From Prosapia bicincta (lineage: Eukaryota; Arthropoda; Insecta; Hemiptera; Cercopidae), in NCBI GenBank assembly GCA_036971475.1, contig JBAIZL010000003.1, positions 104,378,733-104,442,732 on the forward strand: 64,000 nt of DNA, read 5' to 3'. Made by a program: the position numbers and the translations under genes. Each line of letters opens with the position of its first letter. The first letter of the stretch is position 1. The notes under the pieces are model-generated. The model saw only the letters and a list, made by a program, of their open reading frames with translations, was not told where the DNA came from and searched no databases. Below are positions 26,270 through 39,240 of this stretch, one piece after another.

Positions 26270-29090
26270 TCTTAAGCTAAAATGTTTGAGGGGCAGCGAA
26301 GAGGAAGACTTTGGGGGTGTGCGAATTTATGGAATATATAATAGGACCTTTAGCAGAGAGAGAGGTGAAGATGAGGGAGGTCTAGTGAAATTACTGAGAT
26401 TTCGGATGTACAGATATTCTGAGCTTTAGGTGCTCGAAAAGAATATCAGATGAATCCTGTGAAGATAGGTGGGTTGAAGTTTGGTAGATTGTATGGTCAA
26501 GGAGGAACCCAAGTGATTGGGAGATACTTCTTTACATTGGAATGGTTCCAAGCATTGACCAGATGTTTTTGTGTAAAGTTTCTACCAGATAAGAGGATAA
26601 TATGAGAATAGGATGTAAGAGCATCAGCTACATTAAGTATTCAGTTTTAAAAGACATGTAGCTGTATTTTGAGAAGAATGGGAGAACATAAAGCAGAATT
26701 CCTAAGCTTTATTAAGGATAGAGGAAGCTTGAGCAGACAAGGACAGTCACTTGTTCACACGATGCCAAAATACATCACATTCACAGACAGCCTTCAGGTG
26801 ATTAGCCAGTTGACTGGTGTGAGGACCATAGTCAGCAGAGTTTCCTGGGGAAGCTAACGGCTTCAGTCAAAACTAATTGGTATTGATTGTTGTTCTCCAT
26901 TTCCGGAGTTACAAAGAGAGAATATATTTAGTTGCCTTAAATGGTTGCAGAGGCAATCGTCGAAGGCTACTGTGAAACATGGCATCATTAGCATATAAGA
27001 AAAAGGAGTCATTAGGCTGAAATGGTATGTTGTGTTTAGATAAGGTTAGGAGGAGAGCCTAGGCCATATTCCTGTAAAAATAAGTCTAGAGGAAAAGATT
27101 CAGTGGTCTACTGATATGTTAGATTGTTTGACCTTCAGTTGGACTGTTCGGAGTTGCTAGGTCCAGGTCTATGGTGCTGGAAATCATTTGAGAGATTGAA
27201 GTAAGTAGCTGGTCTATATCAGAGTAGAATTTGCACCAGTTGACATGTTCAAGGGAGGAGGGAGAGATGTTAGATTGTTTGACCTTCAGTTGGACTGTTC
27301 GGAGTTGCTAGGTCCAGGTCTATGGTGCTGGAAATCATTTGAGAGATTGAAGTAAGTAGCTGGTCTATATCAGAGTAGAATTTGCACCAGTTGACATGTT
27401 CAAGGGAGGAGGGAGAGATGTTAGATTGTTTGACCTTCAGTTGGACTGTCCGGAGTTGCTAGGTCCAGGTCTATGGTGCTGGAAATCATTTGAGAGATTG
27501 AAGTAAGTAGCTGGTCTATATCAGAGTAGAATTTGCACCAGTTGACATGTTCAAGGGAGGAGGGAGAGATGTTAGATTGTTTGACCTTCAGTTGGACTGT
27601 TCGGAGTTGCTAGGTCCAGGTCTATGGTGCTGGAAATCATTTGAGAGATTGAAGTAAGTAGCTGGTCTATATCAGAGTAGAATTTGCACCAGTTGACATG
27701 TTCAAGGGAGGAGGGAGAGATGTTAGATTGTTTGACCTTCAGTTGGACTGTTCGGAGTTGCTAGGTCCAGGTCTATGGTGCTGGAAATCATTTGAGAGAT
27801 TGAAGTAAGTAGCTGGTCTATATCAGAGTAGAATTTGCACCAGTTGACATGTTCAAGGGAGGAGGGAGAGATGTTAGATTGTTTGACCTTCAGTTGGGCT
27901 GTCCGGAGTTGCTAGGTCCAGGTCTATGGTGCTGGAAATCATTTGAGAGATTGAAGTAAGTAGCTGGTCTATATCAGAGTAGAATTTGCACCAGTTGACA
28001 TGTTCAAGGGAGGAGGGAGAGATGTTAGATTGTTTGACCTTCAGTTGGGCTGTCCGGAGTTGCTAGGTCCAGGTCTATGGTGCTGGAAATCACTTGAGAG
28101 ATTGAAGTAAGTAGCTGGTCTATATCAGAGTAGAATTTGCACCAGTTGACATGTTCAAGGGAGGAGGGAGAGATGTTAGATTGTTTGACCTTCAGTTGGG
28201 CTGTCCGGAGTTGCTAGGTCCAGGTCTATGGTGTTGAGAGATTGAAGTAAGTAGCTGGTCTATATCAGAGTAGAATTTGTACCAGTTGACATGTTCAAGG
28301 GAGGAGGGAGAGATGTTGAGGATGTTATTGTTAGTCTGAATATATAGTAGGTATTGACAGTATATGCTAAGTCAGTAGAAATTGTAGGATATGAACATGC
28401 AAAATTTGAGCCAAAGGAGTTAGTGGTACTACACAGTTTATATCAGCAAATGTGTATGAAGTTTATGTCTATTGCCAGAAGAACTGAGATTGATGACAAG
28501 AAAAACAAGCCCAGATCTGAGTAGATCAGAGGAGAGTTTGAAGGTTTGTAATCTTATATAATTTTAATTTGTTATTGTCAGTTAAAAACAGCTGTGGCTT
28601 CAATGCTGGTTGATGTGGGTGTGAGAGATCCTTCAATGGATTAGGATGATTGTTTTTCTAAATTTAGTTGATCATCATTAGTCAGTTTCTCTGGAAGACT
28701 GGTTAAGAGGATAGAGAGAAGCTTTGTATAGGATAGAGATTGGTTTCAGAGATGAACATAACATCTTCATTGTGCTCTGTGAAGAACAGCTGTCGTTCAG
28801 ATTTCCTCTACGGAATTCAATACAACACGGACATTCCTAGATAATGTTGAGATGGAATGGAGGTCATAAGGAGAAAACTATAGTAACAAGTGACTGGACT
28901 GGAGTAGTCTCGGAATTAGATCCTGAATGGACTTATGTTGCCCAAGTTAGTGTTGGAGAGGAGAGAAAGGGTTTAGTTTCCAAGGGAACAAGAAGAAATA
29001 ATGTCTGATAAAGAGAAGATGTTTGGTTGAGGTAGAGGTGCAGGTTTTGATAAAGTGGAAAGGGTGGGAAAAGGTAAGCTCTAAAATTTT
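26270..29090. other. Purine-rich unclassified block
   Basis: Base use changes here: the + strand is rich in G and A, unlike the AT-balanced introns around it. Only short open frames exist, for example 26669-26857 on the + strand, and none was recognised. The block encloses the 151-bp tandem array. It could be a decayed retroelement on either strand, but no reverse transcriptase or integrase motif was found. Confidence 0.4.
27116..28310 (+). repeat. 151-bp tandem repeat, eight copies
   Basis: Units start at about 27116, 27267, 27418, 27569, 27720, 27871, 28022 and 28173, an exact 151-bp step. Each begins ATGTTAGATTGTTTGACC and ends AAGGGAGGAGGGAGAG. Units differ by a few substitutions (GGACTGTTC, GGACTGTCC, GGGCTGTCC). 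The last unit has lost about 15 bp around GGTGCTGGAAATC. The high identity implies recent expansion. Confidence 0.95.
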
Positions 29091-29242
29091 AGTTCATAGT
29101 TTATATACTTGGTAAATCTACAGTGTTATCTAGTATGAAAATATTAGACAGTTAGTTAGGAAGGTGAAGAGCAGGGATTCAATTTTTAAAAAATAGTTTA
29201 CTTCTTTATATTGGAGAAATTAACAGGGCTTTATTTCTTTAG

Positions 29243-29513
29243 GGCGACTCTGTAGAAGATGGTACTACTGTGGCATTGACTTCGATGGTGTTACTTGGTC
29301 TCCATGCTGCCAGATTTCCAATCTCCTCTTCTATATTAGACAATGCAAAGTTTTGTTTAATTGCAGGGATAACATCCAATGATTCATATAGCCTTGCTCT
29401 ATCAGCACTGGCTCTTTCAAAGTTGAATTTTACTGACAAAGCACAGCTTGCTCTAAAACACCTCATGAAGTTGTCGGAAAAAGACAATTATTTTCTGTTC
29501 TGGCAAAAGCCAG
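29243..29513 (+). CDS. TEP thioester-domain exon 3
   Basis: This exon continues in phase 0 after ...SMQ with GDSVEDGTTVALTSM and LLGLHAARFP. It corresponds to the middle helices of the alpha/alpha toroid of the thioester domain (family pattern L-T-A-Y-V-x-I-A-L-L-E). It ends YFLFWQKPG, where family members usually carry W..W before the next helix pair. It has 90 codons plus one base, acceptor CTTTAG and donor CCAG|GTAAGT, phase 1. An overlapping minus-strand frame is a shadow. Confidence 0.92.
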
Positions 29514-30488
29514 GTAAGTAATTTAAAAAAAAAATTAGCCCAAATTTCACTACCCAAATTATTTTTTTAAATTTACAAATTCTCTGAGAATTTGATATCC
29601 TAAAGTCAGATTTGTACTGGGAAAACCTCCCTTACATGGCTAAACAGTCATGATAATGGGAGCAAACAGCTTCCATTGGGAGCCAACCAAAATTACTATT
29701 TTTGTCATAACTCTAGTTAACTGTAGTGTTTTGATCATTACAAGCTGCTAGGAGGATTTTTTAAACTCTGTGAACAAACAGAAACTAGCACAAGTTATCT
29801 GATTGTACTACAAATATGGAATGTTTGTGGAAAACCAACTCTGAAGTACATAATTATTCAAGAGCAATGGACAAGATTTTTTAAGACATTCTCAAAATAA
29901 TACATGCATGTTTTTAGCCATGAATGTCATAAAAAATGAAAAATAAAAGAACATATAAAAAATTGAAAATAATTTGTTCAAACCAAAGAGCATTTGCTGA
30001 TGACATTTATTATTTCCTGAATATACTTCATTTCTGAATATTGTTGAAGCTGTAAATAACAATGATAAATAACTCTCTGTAATCCCACCCTTCAGCTATC
30101 TGGCCCTTTCAGTAATCTAGTGTTTTTGTCAAAGACAGAAGATGTAAACATTATCACTATGTAAACATAACTTGTATATTTTTCATTATATGTCGATGTC
30201 AGTGACCATCATGCAGTCTGGTTCTAGTTGTGTAGTTTGTGATGTACAAACGATTTCGATGATTTGCAAGCTCACAGCAGATGATGTGAACATGGACAAA
30301 ATAAACCAGTAGCTGGATTTGCAACGTTCATTACTTGGGCAGTAAAAAAAGCTGTTTCAACAAGTTACATTTTAGTGTTGAAATGACATCAAGATAAAGT
30401 TTTAAAAGTGTCATATCAAGCCGAAAAACAACAGAAAATAGAAAGCTTTTTAAATTCTGCTGAGTAATGCAAATATGTAAGTTTAAAA

Positions 30489-30763
30489 GACTTTTAAAAA
30501 CTGTACTGTAGGGTATGTTTTTAGAAAAGAATTTGGTTTTTACCTTTAAAGATAAGGTAATCTTTTATTGTAAAGTACAAACCAGTACTTTCTTCCTTGT
30601 TTTATCATTTCAATTTAAATGACTTTTAAAAACTGTACTGTAGGGTATGTTTTTTTAAAAGAATTTGGATTTTTACCTTTAAAGATACTGTTAAAGATAA
30701 GGCAACCTTTTATTGTAAAGTACGAACCAGTACATTCTTTCTTGTTTTATCATTTCAATTTCA
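30489..30763 (+). repeat. 132-bp tandem duplication
   Basis: GACTTTTAAAAACTGTACTG starts at 30489 and again at 30621. Both copies run through TACCTTTAAAGATA to TTATCATTTCAATTT. The second copy has a small internal duplication (AAAGATACTGTTAAAGATAA). Confidence 0.9.
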
Positions 30764-30901
30764 GTACAGGACTCTTTGCTATGTTTTCTTTGTTTTTGGC
30801 CAATACACATAAATATTGTTTTTAACGGAGCCTCCAGTGATCTAAAGTTTTCATTATGCCGGCAGTATCCCAGCCACATATCTGCAAGATTAGTAAGAGT
30901 T

Positions 30902-30904
<3 letters not shown>

Positions 30905-30986
<82 letters not shown>
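30905..30986. repeat. (TA)n microsatellite
   Basis: About 41 uninterrupted TA dinucleotides at the left side of the Penelope-like insertion. Confidence 0.98.
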
Positions 30987-30988
<2 letters not shown>

Positions 30989-31050
30989 TATATAAAGAAC
31001 TACGTCAAAATACAAATACAAGAATTATAATTGAATTTACAATTCAAATC

Positions 31051-31083
31051 TTTTCGTTGGCTAACAGTACCAACATCATCAGG
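31051..31083 (-). ncRNA. Hammerhead-like motif at PLE end
   Basis: On the minus strand the order is CCTGATGA, one extra T, GTTGG, a 9-nt loop, CCAAC, then GAAA. A 5-bp perfect helix therefore sits between the two conserved hammerhead core strands (CUGANGA and GAAA). It lies between two (TA)n tracts next to the PLE. PLEs of other animals are known to carry hammerhead ribozymes in their terminal repeats. The extra base before the helix departs from the standard model, so self-cleavage is uncertain. Confidence 0.5.
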
Positions 31084-31112
31084 AATATTAAACAATTCCA
31101 GAATACATATTG

Positions 31113-31114
<2 letters not shown>

Positions 31115-31169
<55 letters not shown>
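31115..31169. repeat. (TA)n microsatellite
   Basis: About 27 TA units directly before the PLE coding remnant. Confidence 0.98.
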
Positions 31170-31172
<3 letters not shown>

Positions 31173-33085
31173 TAAATACTGAACACATAAGAAACAATAT
31201 TAATAATAATATTAACCTAATAGAAACGGAAAAAACAAAAAAATGGAACAATAAGTAAATAAAAAAGAAATTATAAAACTCAGAGAAAAACTAGAAAACA
31301 ACAACTACTTAATATTAAAATCCGATAAAACAAATACACCAGTAATAATAGAAAATACCAAATACATTGATTCAATGACTAACTACATAAAAGAAAATAA
31401 ATACGAACAAATCCCAGACCCAACTAGCAAATACCTTATTACAATAAAAAACCTAATAGTCGCACACTGAAATACCCTAAACTATAACAATAAATTAAAA
31501 TACCACACAAGACTATACCCATTCAAACCATGTGCACCAATATTAACAGGCATACCTAAAATCCACAAACCCGGCACACCATTTAGACCACTAATAAATT
31601 TCACAACAGCACCATCTTACATAATCGCAAAAATACTAGACAAAATAATAAGATCTAAAATACATATCAACAACACATACAATATAAAAAATGGATACGA
31701 ATTAATTAATAAAATAAAATACATAAAAACAAACAGCAACACAAAAATAATAAGTTATGACGTAACTAACATGTACCCTAGCATTCCAATAGAAGAAACC
31801 ATAGAAATAATAAAAAACAAACTAATACACAATAACGAAAAAAGAAACACAGTAGATAGTATCATTACGCTAACCAAACACATATGTAACAAAAATTACT
31901 TCCAATTTAACAATAAATACTATAAACAAACAACTGGACTCCCTATGGGATCACCCATATCATCAGTCATGTCAGAAATATATTTACAACACTTTGAACA
32001 AATAATAATTAAACCTATACTAAACACACACAATATTTCACTATGGACAAGGTATGTAGACGATATACTTGTAATATACCAACCTACCATTCACAACGAA
32101 CACATCATAATACTAAACAAACTAAATACATACAACGAAAACATAATTCACCGTCGAAACAGAAACAAATAGAACAATCAACTATCTCGACATTACAGTA
32201 ATTATAAATGATAATAAAATAGAAACTACAGTATACAAGAAACCTACTACCAACAACACCACAATACACTACAAATCTAACCACCCCTGGACACACAAAA
32301 TTAACTCTTACAGTAACATGATAAATAAAGCAATAAAATACACACAGGATAACAAACAAAAATTAGATGAAGAATTAGATAACATTACAAAAATAGCAAT
32401 AGAAAATGGATACAACAAACACCTTATAAAAAATATATACAATAAATTCACAAAAAAACCTAACCTCAACACAGCACTACAACCGGAACACAAAAATAAT
32501 AAAAATAAAAAAATCTGCCTAAAATATAAATACACCAATAACAAATTAGAAAAAATAACAAATATATACAACAAAGAATACTACACTCCAACATAGAAAC
32601 CAAACAACAAAATAATAAAATATCTTAATAACACAAACCACAAAACAAATTCAGAAAAACATAACCTATCAGGAATTTACAAAATTACATGTAACAACTG
32701 TAACGCATTTTACATAGAAAAAACAACCAGATCATTTAAAATAAGATTTGAAGAACATTATAGAGAATTCAAAAACAAAAATTCAAAAGTAGCAAATGTT
32801 GCAGCACACCTAATATCACATAAACATGAAATAACAAATTACGAAAATAACCTAACCATACTTGAAATAAATAATAACTCAATAGAACTAAACTCACTAG
32901 AAAAATACTACATTTATAAAAACATACACAACAATTTAATGAATCTACAAACAACATATACAGAAGACATACTATTCAAAAACATTATACACGAGACTCA
33001 AGAGGAAACGTGTTTGACGTCAACAAGTACCAACACCACGGACCGAACATCCACACCAGAAAAATTGAGAAAAAGTAATCAGTGA
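31170..33085 (+). pseudogene. Penelope-like RT + GIY-YIG, broken
   Basis: Remnant of a PLE retroelement, whose protein copies RNA into DNA and nicks the target through a GIY-YIG nuclease. In order it shows GIPKIHKPGTPFRPLINF (RT start), YDVTNMYPSIP, GLPMGSPISSVMSEIY, RYVDDILVIY (catalytic Asp pair), TVYKKPTTNNTTIHYKSNH, and the endonuclease start SGIYKITCNNC. It is broken by an in-frame TGA at 31468-31470, a frameshift near 32150 and a TAG at 32594-32596. The usual YIG is YIE (AFYIEKTTRSF), so the nuclease is probably dead as well. The C-terminus ends in RKSNQ and a TGA at 33083-33085. Codons are extremely A-rich. The element lies within an intron of the TEP gene. Confidence 0.93.
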
Positions 33086-34024
<939 letters not shown>

Positions 34025-36805
34025 GGTAACTTGTTTTATTTGTTATTTTTGATTATTTTTGTGGTATTGGGGTTCTTTTCAATATTTTTATTGGCCTATA
34101 AACCAACTAAAACCAAATATTTACTAAAATAATGCAAAACAATTTGTCAGAACAAGCCACACGTGATTATTCCTGGGGCTGAAATAAATCTAATGTTAGC
34201 ATTGGTGCGATCGGTCCCTCAGCTAAATCGGAACTAACAACCCCCTCCACCGCCGACTGGGGGAAATCCAACTTTATTCTAAATATTTCTGTCCACTCAT
34301 ATCAACATAGGAGAATAAAAAGAATTACAAAATTTTAGCCTCAAATATAACAGTTTTATTTAAAAAAATACTAAAATTGTTAGATTTGATGTAACAGAGG
34401 GACCAATTCTGAGTTAATTCAATAGCATTTTAACTTAATGTATCGTAAATAAAACAATATAACTTATCCCTTGAAAAAGATGTTATGCAAACTGACTGAG
34501 ACACATATAAAAATTGTTGTATTAAATCATGTTTTCACTTAAATTAAGTATCAGTTGTATCCAAGTGCATAATTATTGCATATTTTTACCATCAATAATT
34601 TTTAGATTTCAATTTAAGTTACTAAATACTTGCTTAGAAAGTAGTAGCATTTTCTAAAACAATTCAGTATTCAATTTAATTGAATTTCTTTGTATACATA
34701 ATTGCCACCTATCACAAGATATAAGATACTTTTATGGGATTGTACTCAACAACTTTCCAAATTTTAGTGTCAATTGGATGAATCATTTTGATATGTATAC
34801 ATTCATTTATGTATAGATAGATAAAAATATATTAATTAATATAATGTAAAGAATTATTCTTGTATCATCATTTTTAAAATAGGTTATATTCTTTGTTTAT
34901 ATAATTTGTTATTCCTTTAGGAAAATTTACTAAAAATTTCATTTTGGATTGGATCTCCAAAATATTCTATATGTAGGCCTACTAATCGTACATTTGTATA
35001 TATACTCTCTTGTACTTAAAAAAATTTTTAATTTGATAAAATTACACAGTTAGGTATGAATGCAGAAAAGCAAAAAATTACGGTAAGTGAAATTGTCTGT
35101 AGGTTCATGCTAGTTTGATCAAATTCTAATAATCATTGAGTGAAAATTATTGCTACCCCTTCGTGTCTAGACCATTAGTCTATGTTAATACATTGATTTC
35201 TAATTGCATTCAAATTCACAATCTGAATATATATTTTATCTGATATGGTGCAAGATACATCTTCGCTTCAGTTATCACTAGGGATTATTAATTGCATTTT
35301 AGCATGACTGCATCTTCTAAGTTTTGCCGGTAAAATTGCAATGTATTTAGTATTCAAGTTCTTAGAGTATATGTTTTTATATTCTTTTATGATTTATTTG
35401 ATTTTAGTCTTGATGTTAGTTCCTAGTTCACTATCAATAGTAATGTGTTATGAAGTTGAAATGTATTTAATAGTTAATGGGGTTATCATGATCATTAGTG
35501 TTAGTATTTCAAACTTTAATTTTCTAGTATTTTTATTTAATGTCTGTTAATAACTATTAATTTTTTATATATTTTGATAATGACAGATCACAGACAATAT
35601 TAATTCATGGTTTTTTTTAATGCACATGGTGGTATCATATTATAATTTACGTTTAATTAACAATTTTCATTGACTTGTTTCCTGCCATACTGACCCAATC
35701 AGCAACAAAAATGTAAGCCATTGTGTAGTTCAGTGTCAGTGCCTATTTAGCATAAACATAATTAATATTTTAAAAACAAGGCCATATCATAAATCAGTAA
35801 TTTATATTGTTTAAAGTGTTTAAAAAATAATCATTTAGAGGGCCTAAAACCATGTTTCAGTTAAATTAAGTTTTATAAAATATTTTTAAATAAACAACTA
35901 ATTGAATATATTTTTGCTACCTTGAAGTAGCTGTCATTTGTCTTCCTCTTCTTTAAAAATTTTGTTGTTGTTTATAATCTTAAAATTCTTGTACATCAAA
36001 CCAACAATCTGTCTTATGTGTACAGTATTATACTCACTAATACTGTCATTCACAATAACACCATTAATTTTTTCAACTACACTGCATTTCCATTTTTAAT
36101 AAACTCTCATTGTTTCTATTTAACATAAACTGGGACCAAAGTTAGGATTATCATCCATGTTATCTATGACACTGTCCACATTTCTTATACAATCATTTAC
36201 ATTATATTGCCTTTACTTGACATGATGTCATCAATAACTTTGAGGTATTTCTTCTTCAAACAAATTCTTTTCTATTTTAAAACAATTAGATAGGTTAAAC
36301 ATGCAAAATTAGAAAGTAAACAAAATAAAAACACAGACATGAAAAGTGCCCTTTGACTAGGAGAGAGGTGGTAATAGATTATTTGGCCAGTATCACTTTA
36401 GTCACTTATCAAGCTAGTGCGAGGAAAAACTCTAAAGTAGAACTGAATTTCCTTCAGAGAGTATAACCAGATAGCAACATTCAGGTCATCAGGTATTTTT
36501 TCACAACAAATATTAACTTGAAAAATGCTGCTGCATGATCAGGCTGACAAAAACTTTTCTCGTTTTAATATATTTTATTTTAGAAATAGTTTCCTTCCAC
36601 CTAAAAATAATGAATTTATTAAGTTTACCTCTATTTATCTAATTAGAATATTTGACATTAAAGGCAACACCTATATTAGCCCCATTAGAAGCTATTGTGG
36701 TAATGATAATCAGATTAAGATTTTTGTCTTTAGTAAAAGAACCAACCTAGGTATAAAAAGATGAAAGTTGACCCTTAGTTCTAACATACATAACATAATT
36801 GTCAG

Positions 36806-36957
36806 GTGAATCACTTGCTCTCAGTATTGAAACAACAAGCTATGGGATTTTAAGCTTGCTTGCTGTGGGAGGACAGGAAAATATCCGCCAGGCCTACAAA
36901 GCGATCAAGTGGATATTGAAAAATCGTAACTCTAAAGGAGGTTTTGTGTCCACATTG
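36806..36957 (+). CDS. TEP thioester-domain exon 4
   Basis: The split Gly codon (G|GT) joins to give PGESLALSIETTSYGILSLL, and the exon continues to IKWILKNRNSKGGFVSTL. The family pattern is SVExTAYxLLA followed by WLxxQRNxxGGFxSTQDT. Here the usual Gln before Asp-Thr is Leu. Acceptor is GTCAG, donor TTG|GTTAGT, phase 0. It adds 51 residues including the split codon. Confidence 0.92.
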
Positions 36958-37559
36958 GTTAGTATTTACTTTTACTCACATTTAGAACTAACATTTCTGA
37001 GAATTTGATTTTTTTGTTAAAATTAAGGAAGCTAATAGCATCCTAGATATAATTGATAGAATATTAACACAACAAATTATACCTGTTATACTCGGAAAGA
37101 TGAAACAAAATAATAAAACCTAGCAACACAACAGAAATTTAAAAAAAGAAAATATAACATAGATAAAAATATTAAAATGTATTTTTTTTATAAAATTGAC
37201 CATTATGTTATTATACATTAGAATAAAGCTACAAAGTACCATTTATAGACGATTTGGTATAAAGAAACTAAATAAATAAATGAAGCTTGATGAACCCAAC
37301 TTATTGACAATTGAATTAGCCTCATTTTTTATATGTTTTATCTTTGCTGCATAGAACAAGGAGACTGTGTTTCTCTTTTAACGCAACTTTTTTTGTACAT
37401 TAGGAAAAACATAACTAAAAACAAAAAAAAAACAAATCTAAATTTACTGAATACATAATAGCTGTAATTTTAAGTAGTTATGTTTTATTTTTTAAAAGTT
37501 ATTTCATTTTTAAAAGTTTTTTGTGTACTATAATTAAAAAATACTTCATTTAATAAATA

Positions 37560-39240
37560 TGTAAGGGCTTACGTGCTGACGCATTTCGAAACAATTGGGA
37601 AGCAAAACCTCTACTGGCGGCGTCTCGCAAAGTACAAAGGTTATCGGTATGAGATTTATGAGTGTAGAGGGGTTGGGTTAAGTTAGTTGCATGTTATGTA
37701 ATGAAACAGGGCGTTGGCTTCAAAATGTGTGTGGTCATTTAATATGTTTTCTTTATCTGTTGCTTAGTGTTTGTATAGTTTGTATTTTTCTAAAGTTGTT
37801 AGTTTTTTACTTTGTTTTAATACGTGGGCAATGTTTGAATTAGTATGTATGTCCGTGTTTGTGTGTTGAGTAGCTGGATTTTGGGTTTGTGTTGTTTCTT
37901 TGGGTAATGTGTTCCTCGAAGCGTGTATAGAATGACCTATCGGTTTGGCCAATATAATAGCTGGGACACTTGTTACATGTTAATATATAAATACTGGATG
38001 GATTGTATTGGTCTGTTTGTTGTTGAAAGGGTTGTATGTGCTGTCTTAGCTGTCTTAAAGTGTTTGTTGTTTTGTAAGATATTTGGTAATGAAGTTTTTT
38101 GAATGTGGAAGCTATTTTGTGTGTGTTTTTGTTGTGGTAGGTGAGGGATATGTATTTGTTGTTTTTTGTGTGGCTTGCCAGCGTGGCCATTTGAAAAAAA
38201 TTATGTTTAATTTTTATGTGTATGTTGTCTATGAGTGTATGTTGGTAGCAATTTTGTTGAGCAATGTATTTTATATTATTGAGTTCTTTGTCATAGTTTT
38301 TCTGTAGCATAGGTATGTTGATTAGCCGATGTAACATAAGATTAAATGCAGTGTGTTTGTGTTGTGTAGGGTGATTAGATATGTTATGTATGACAGTATT
38401 GGTGGTTGTTGGTTTTCTGTATATTTTGAAATTGTATTTGGTGATGGTAAGGTCTAGAAAGTTTATTTGATCGTTTTCTTCTAATTTGAGGGTAAATGTG
38501 GGGTTTTGGTGTATGGTATTAATGTAATTGTGTAGTTGTTTGATTTGCCGTTGTATAATATTAAAATGTACATATCTATGGTAAATTGGTAATATGGTAA
38601 ATTATTTTTTGTGTATGTTTGTTATTCTGTAGAATGTATTGTTGTTCAATGTGATGTAGGAATATTTCTGCTAGGATGTATGAGATGGGGGAACCAATAG
38701 CCAGGCCACCTTTTTGTGTGTAGAATTTGTGTCGGTATGTGAAGCAGTTTTGTAAAATGATGAGTAGGCGAGTGTTATGATTTTGTAAGTGAGTTTATGT
38801 GGAGTTTTGTTTGCTATGAGTATGTTTTGTAGTATTTGGAGGGTTTGTTTAATGGGTACATTGGTGTAGAGGTTTTTTATGTTGAATGATGCAATGGTGG
38901 AGTTGTGTAGTATGTAAGTTTCTAATTTTGTGAATAAGTTCTATGTTATTGTGTATGGATATGTGATTGGGAAAGTTTATGTTATCTCTGATAAGTTTGA
39001 CCACGTATTTGGCTAGCTTATGTGATGGTGTCTGTGTGTGATTGATTAGGTTGGATGGGTGTGTTTTCTTTGTTAATTTTAGGTAAAACATTTAGTGTGG
39101 GAGCTTGGGGTTTTATTTGTTTATAATATTTCTTTTGTTCTGATTTCATGATTTCTGTGCATTTATTGGTTTTTTATGGGTGATTTTTCTAATTTTTCTG
39201 TGTTGTATAATTTTTTCCCAATATAAATACGTCTGGTATA
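37560..39240 (-). pseudogene. Penelope-like element, 5'-truncated, minus strand
   Basis: Minus-strand PLE remnant. From 39240 downward it shows VLPKINKEN (degraded RT start), LAKYVVKLIR, then GLAIGSPISYILA (the GxPxGSPxS RT motif near 38700). The C-terminal half follows, with LTCNKCPSYYIGQTDRSF and TRFEEHI of the GIY-YIG nuclease (38337-37840), and after a frameshift near 37850 LTTLEKYKLYKH. The first Gly of GIY is Ser. Several frameshifts separate the RT pieces, so it is not functional. The 3' tail near 37590 contains TTTCGAAATGCGTCAGC read on the minus strand, a degraded form of the terminal motif of its relatives. Confidence 0.88.

Larger units (their letters stand above)
22131..29242 (+). 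other. TEP intron with repeats
   Basis: A 7,112-bp GT-AG intron. It contains a diverged dispersed repeat pair (22338-22560, 23265-23440), a PLE terminal inverted repeat (24273-24507), a purine-rich unclassified block (26270-29090) and a 151-bp tandem array inside that block. The stretches 22561-23264, 23441-24272 and 24508-26269 are AT-rich with small open frames that could not be assigned. Confidence 0.8.
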
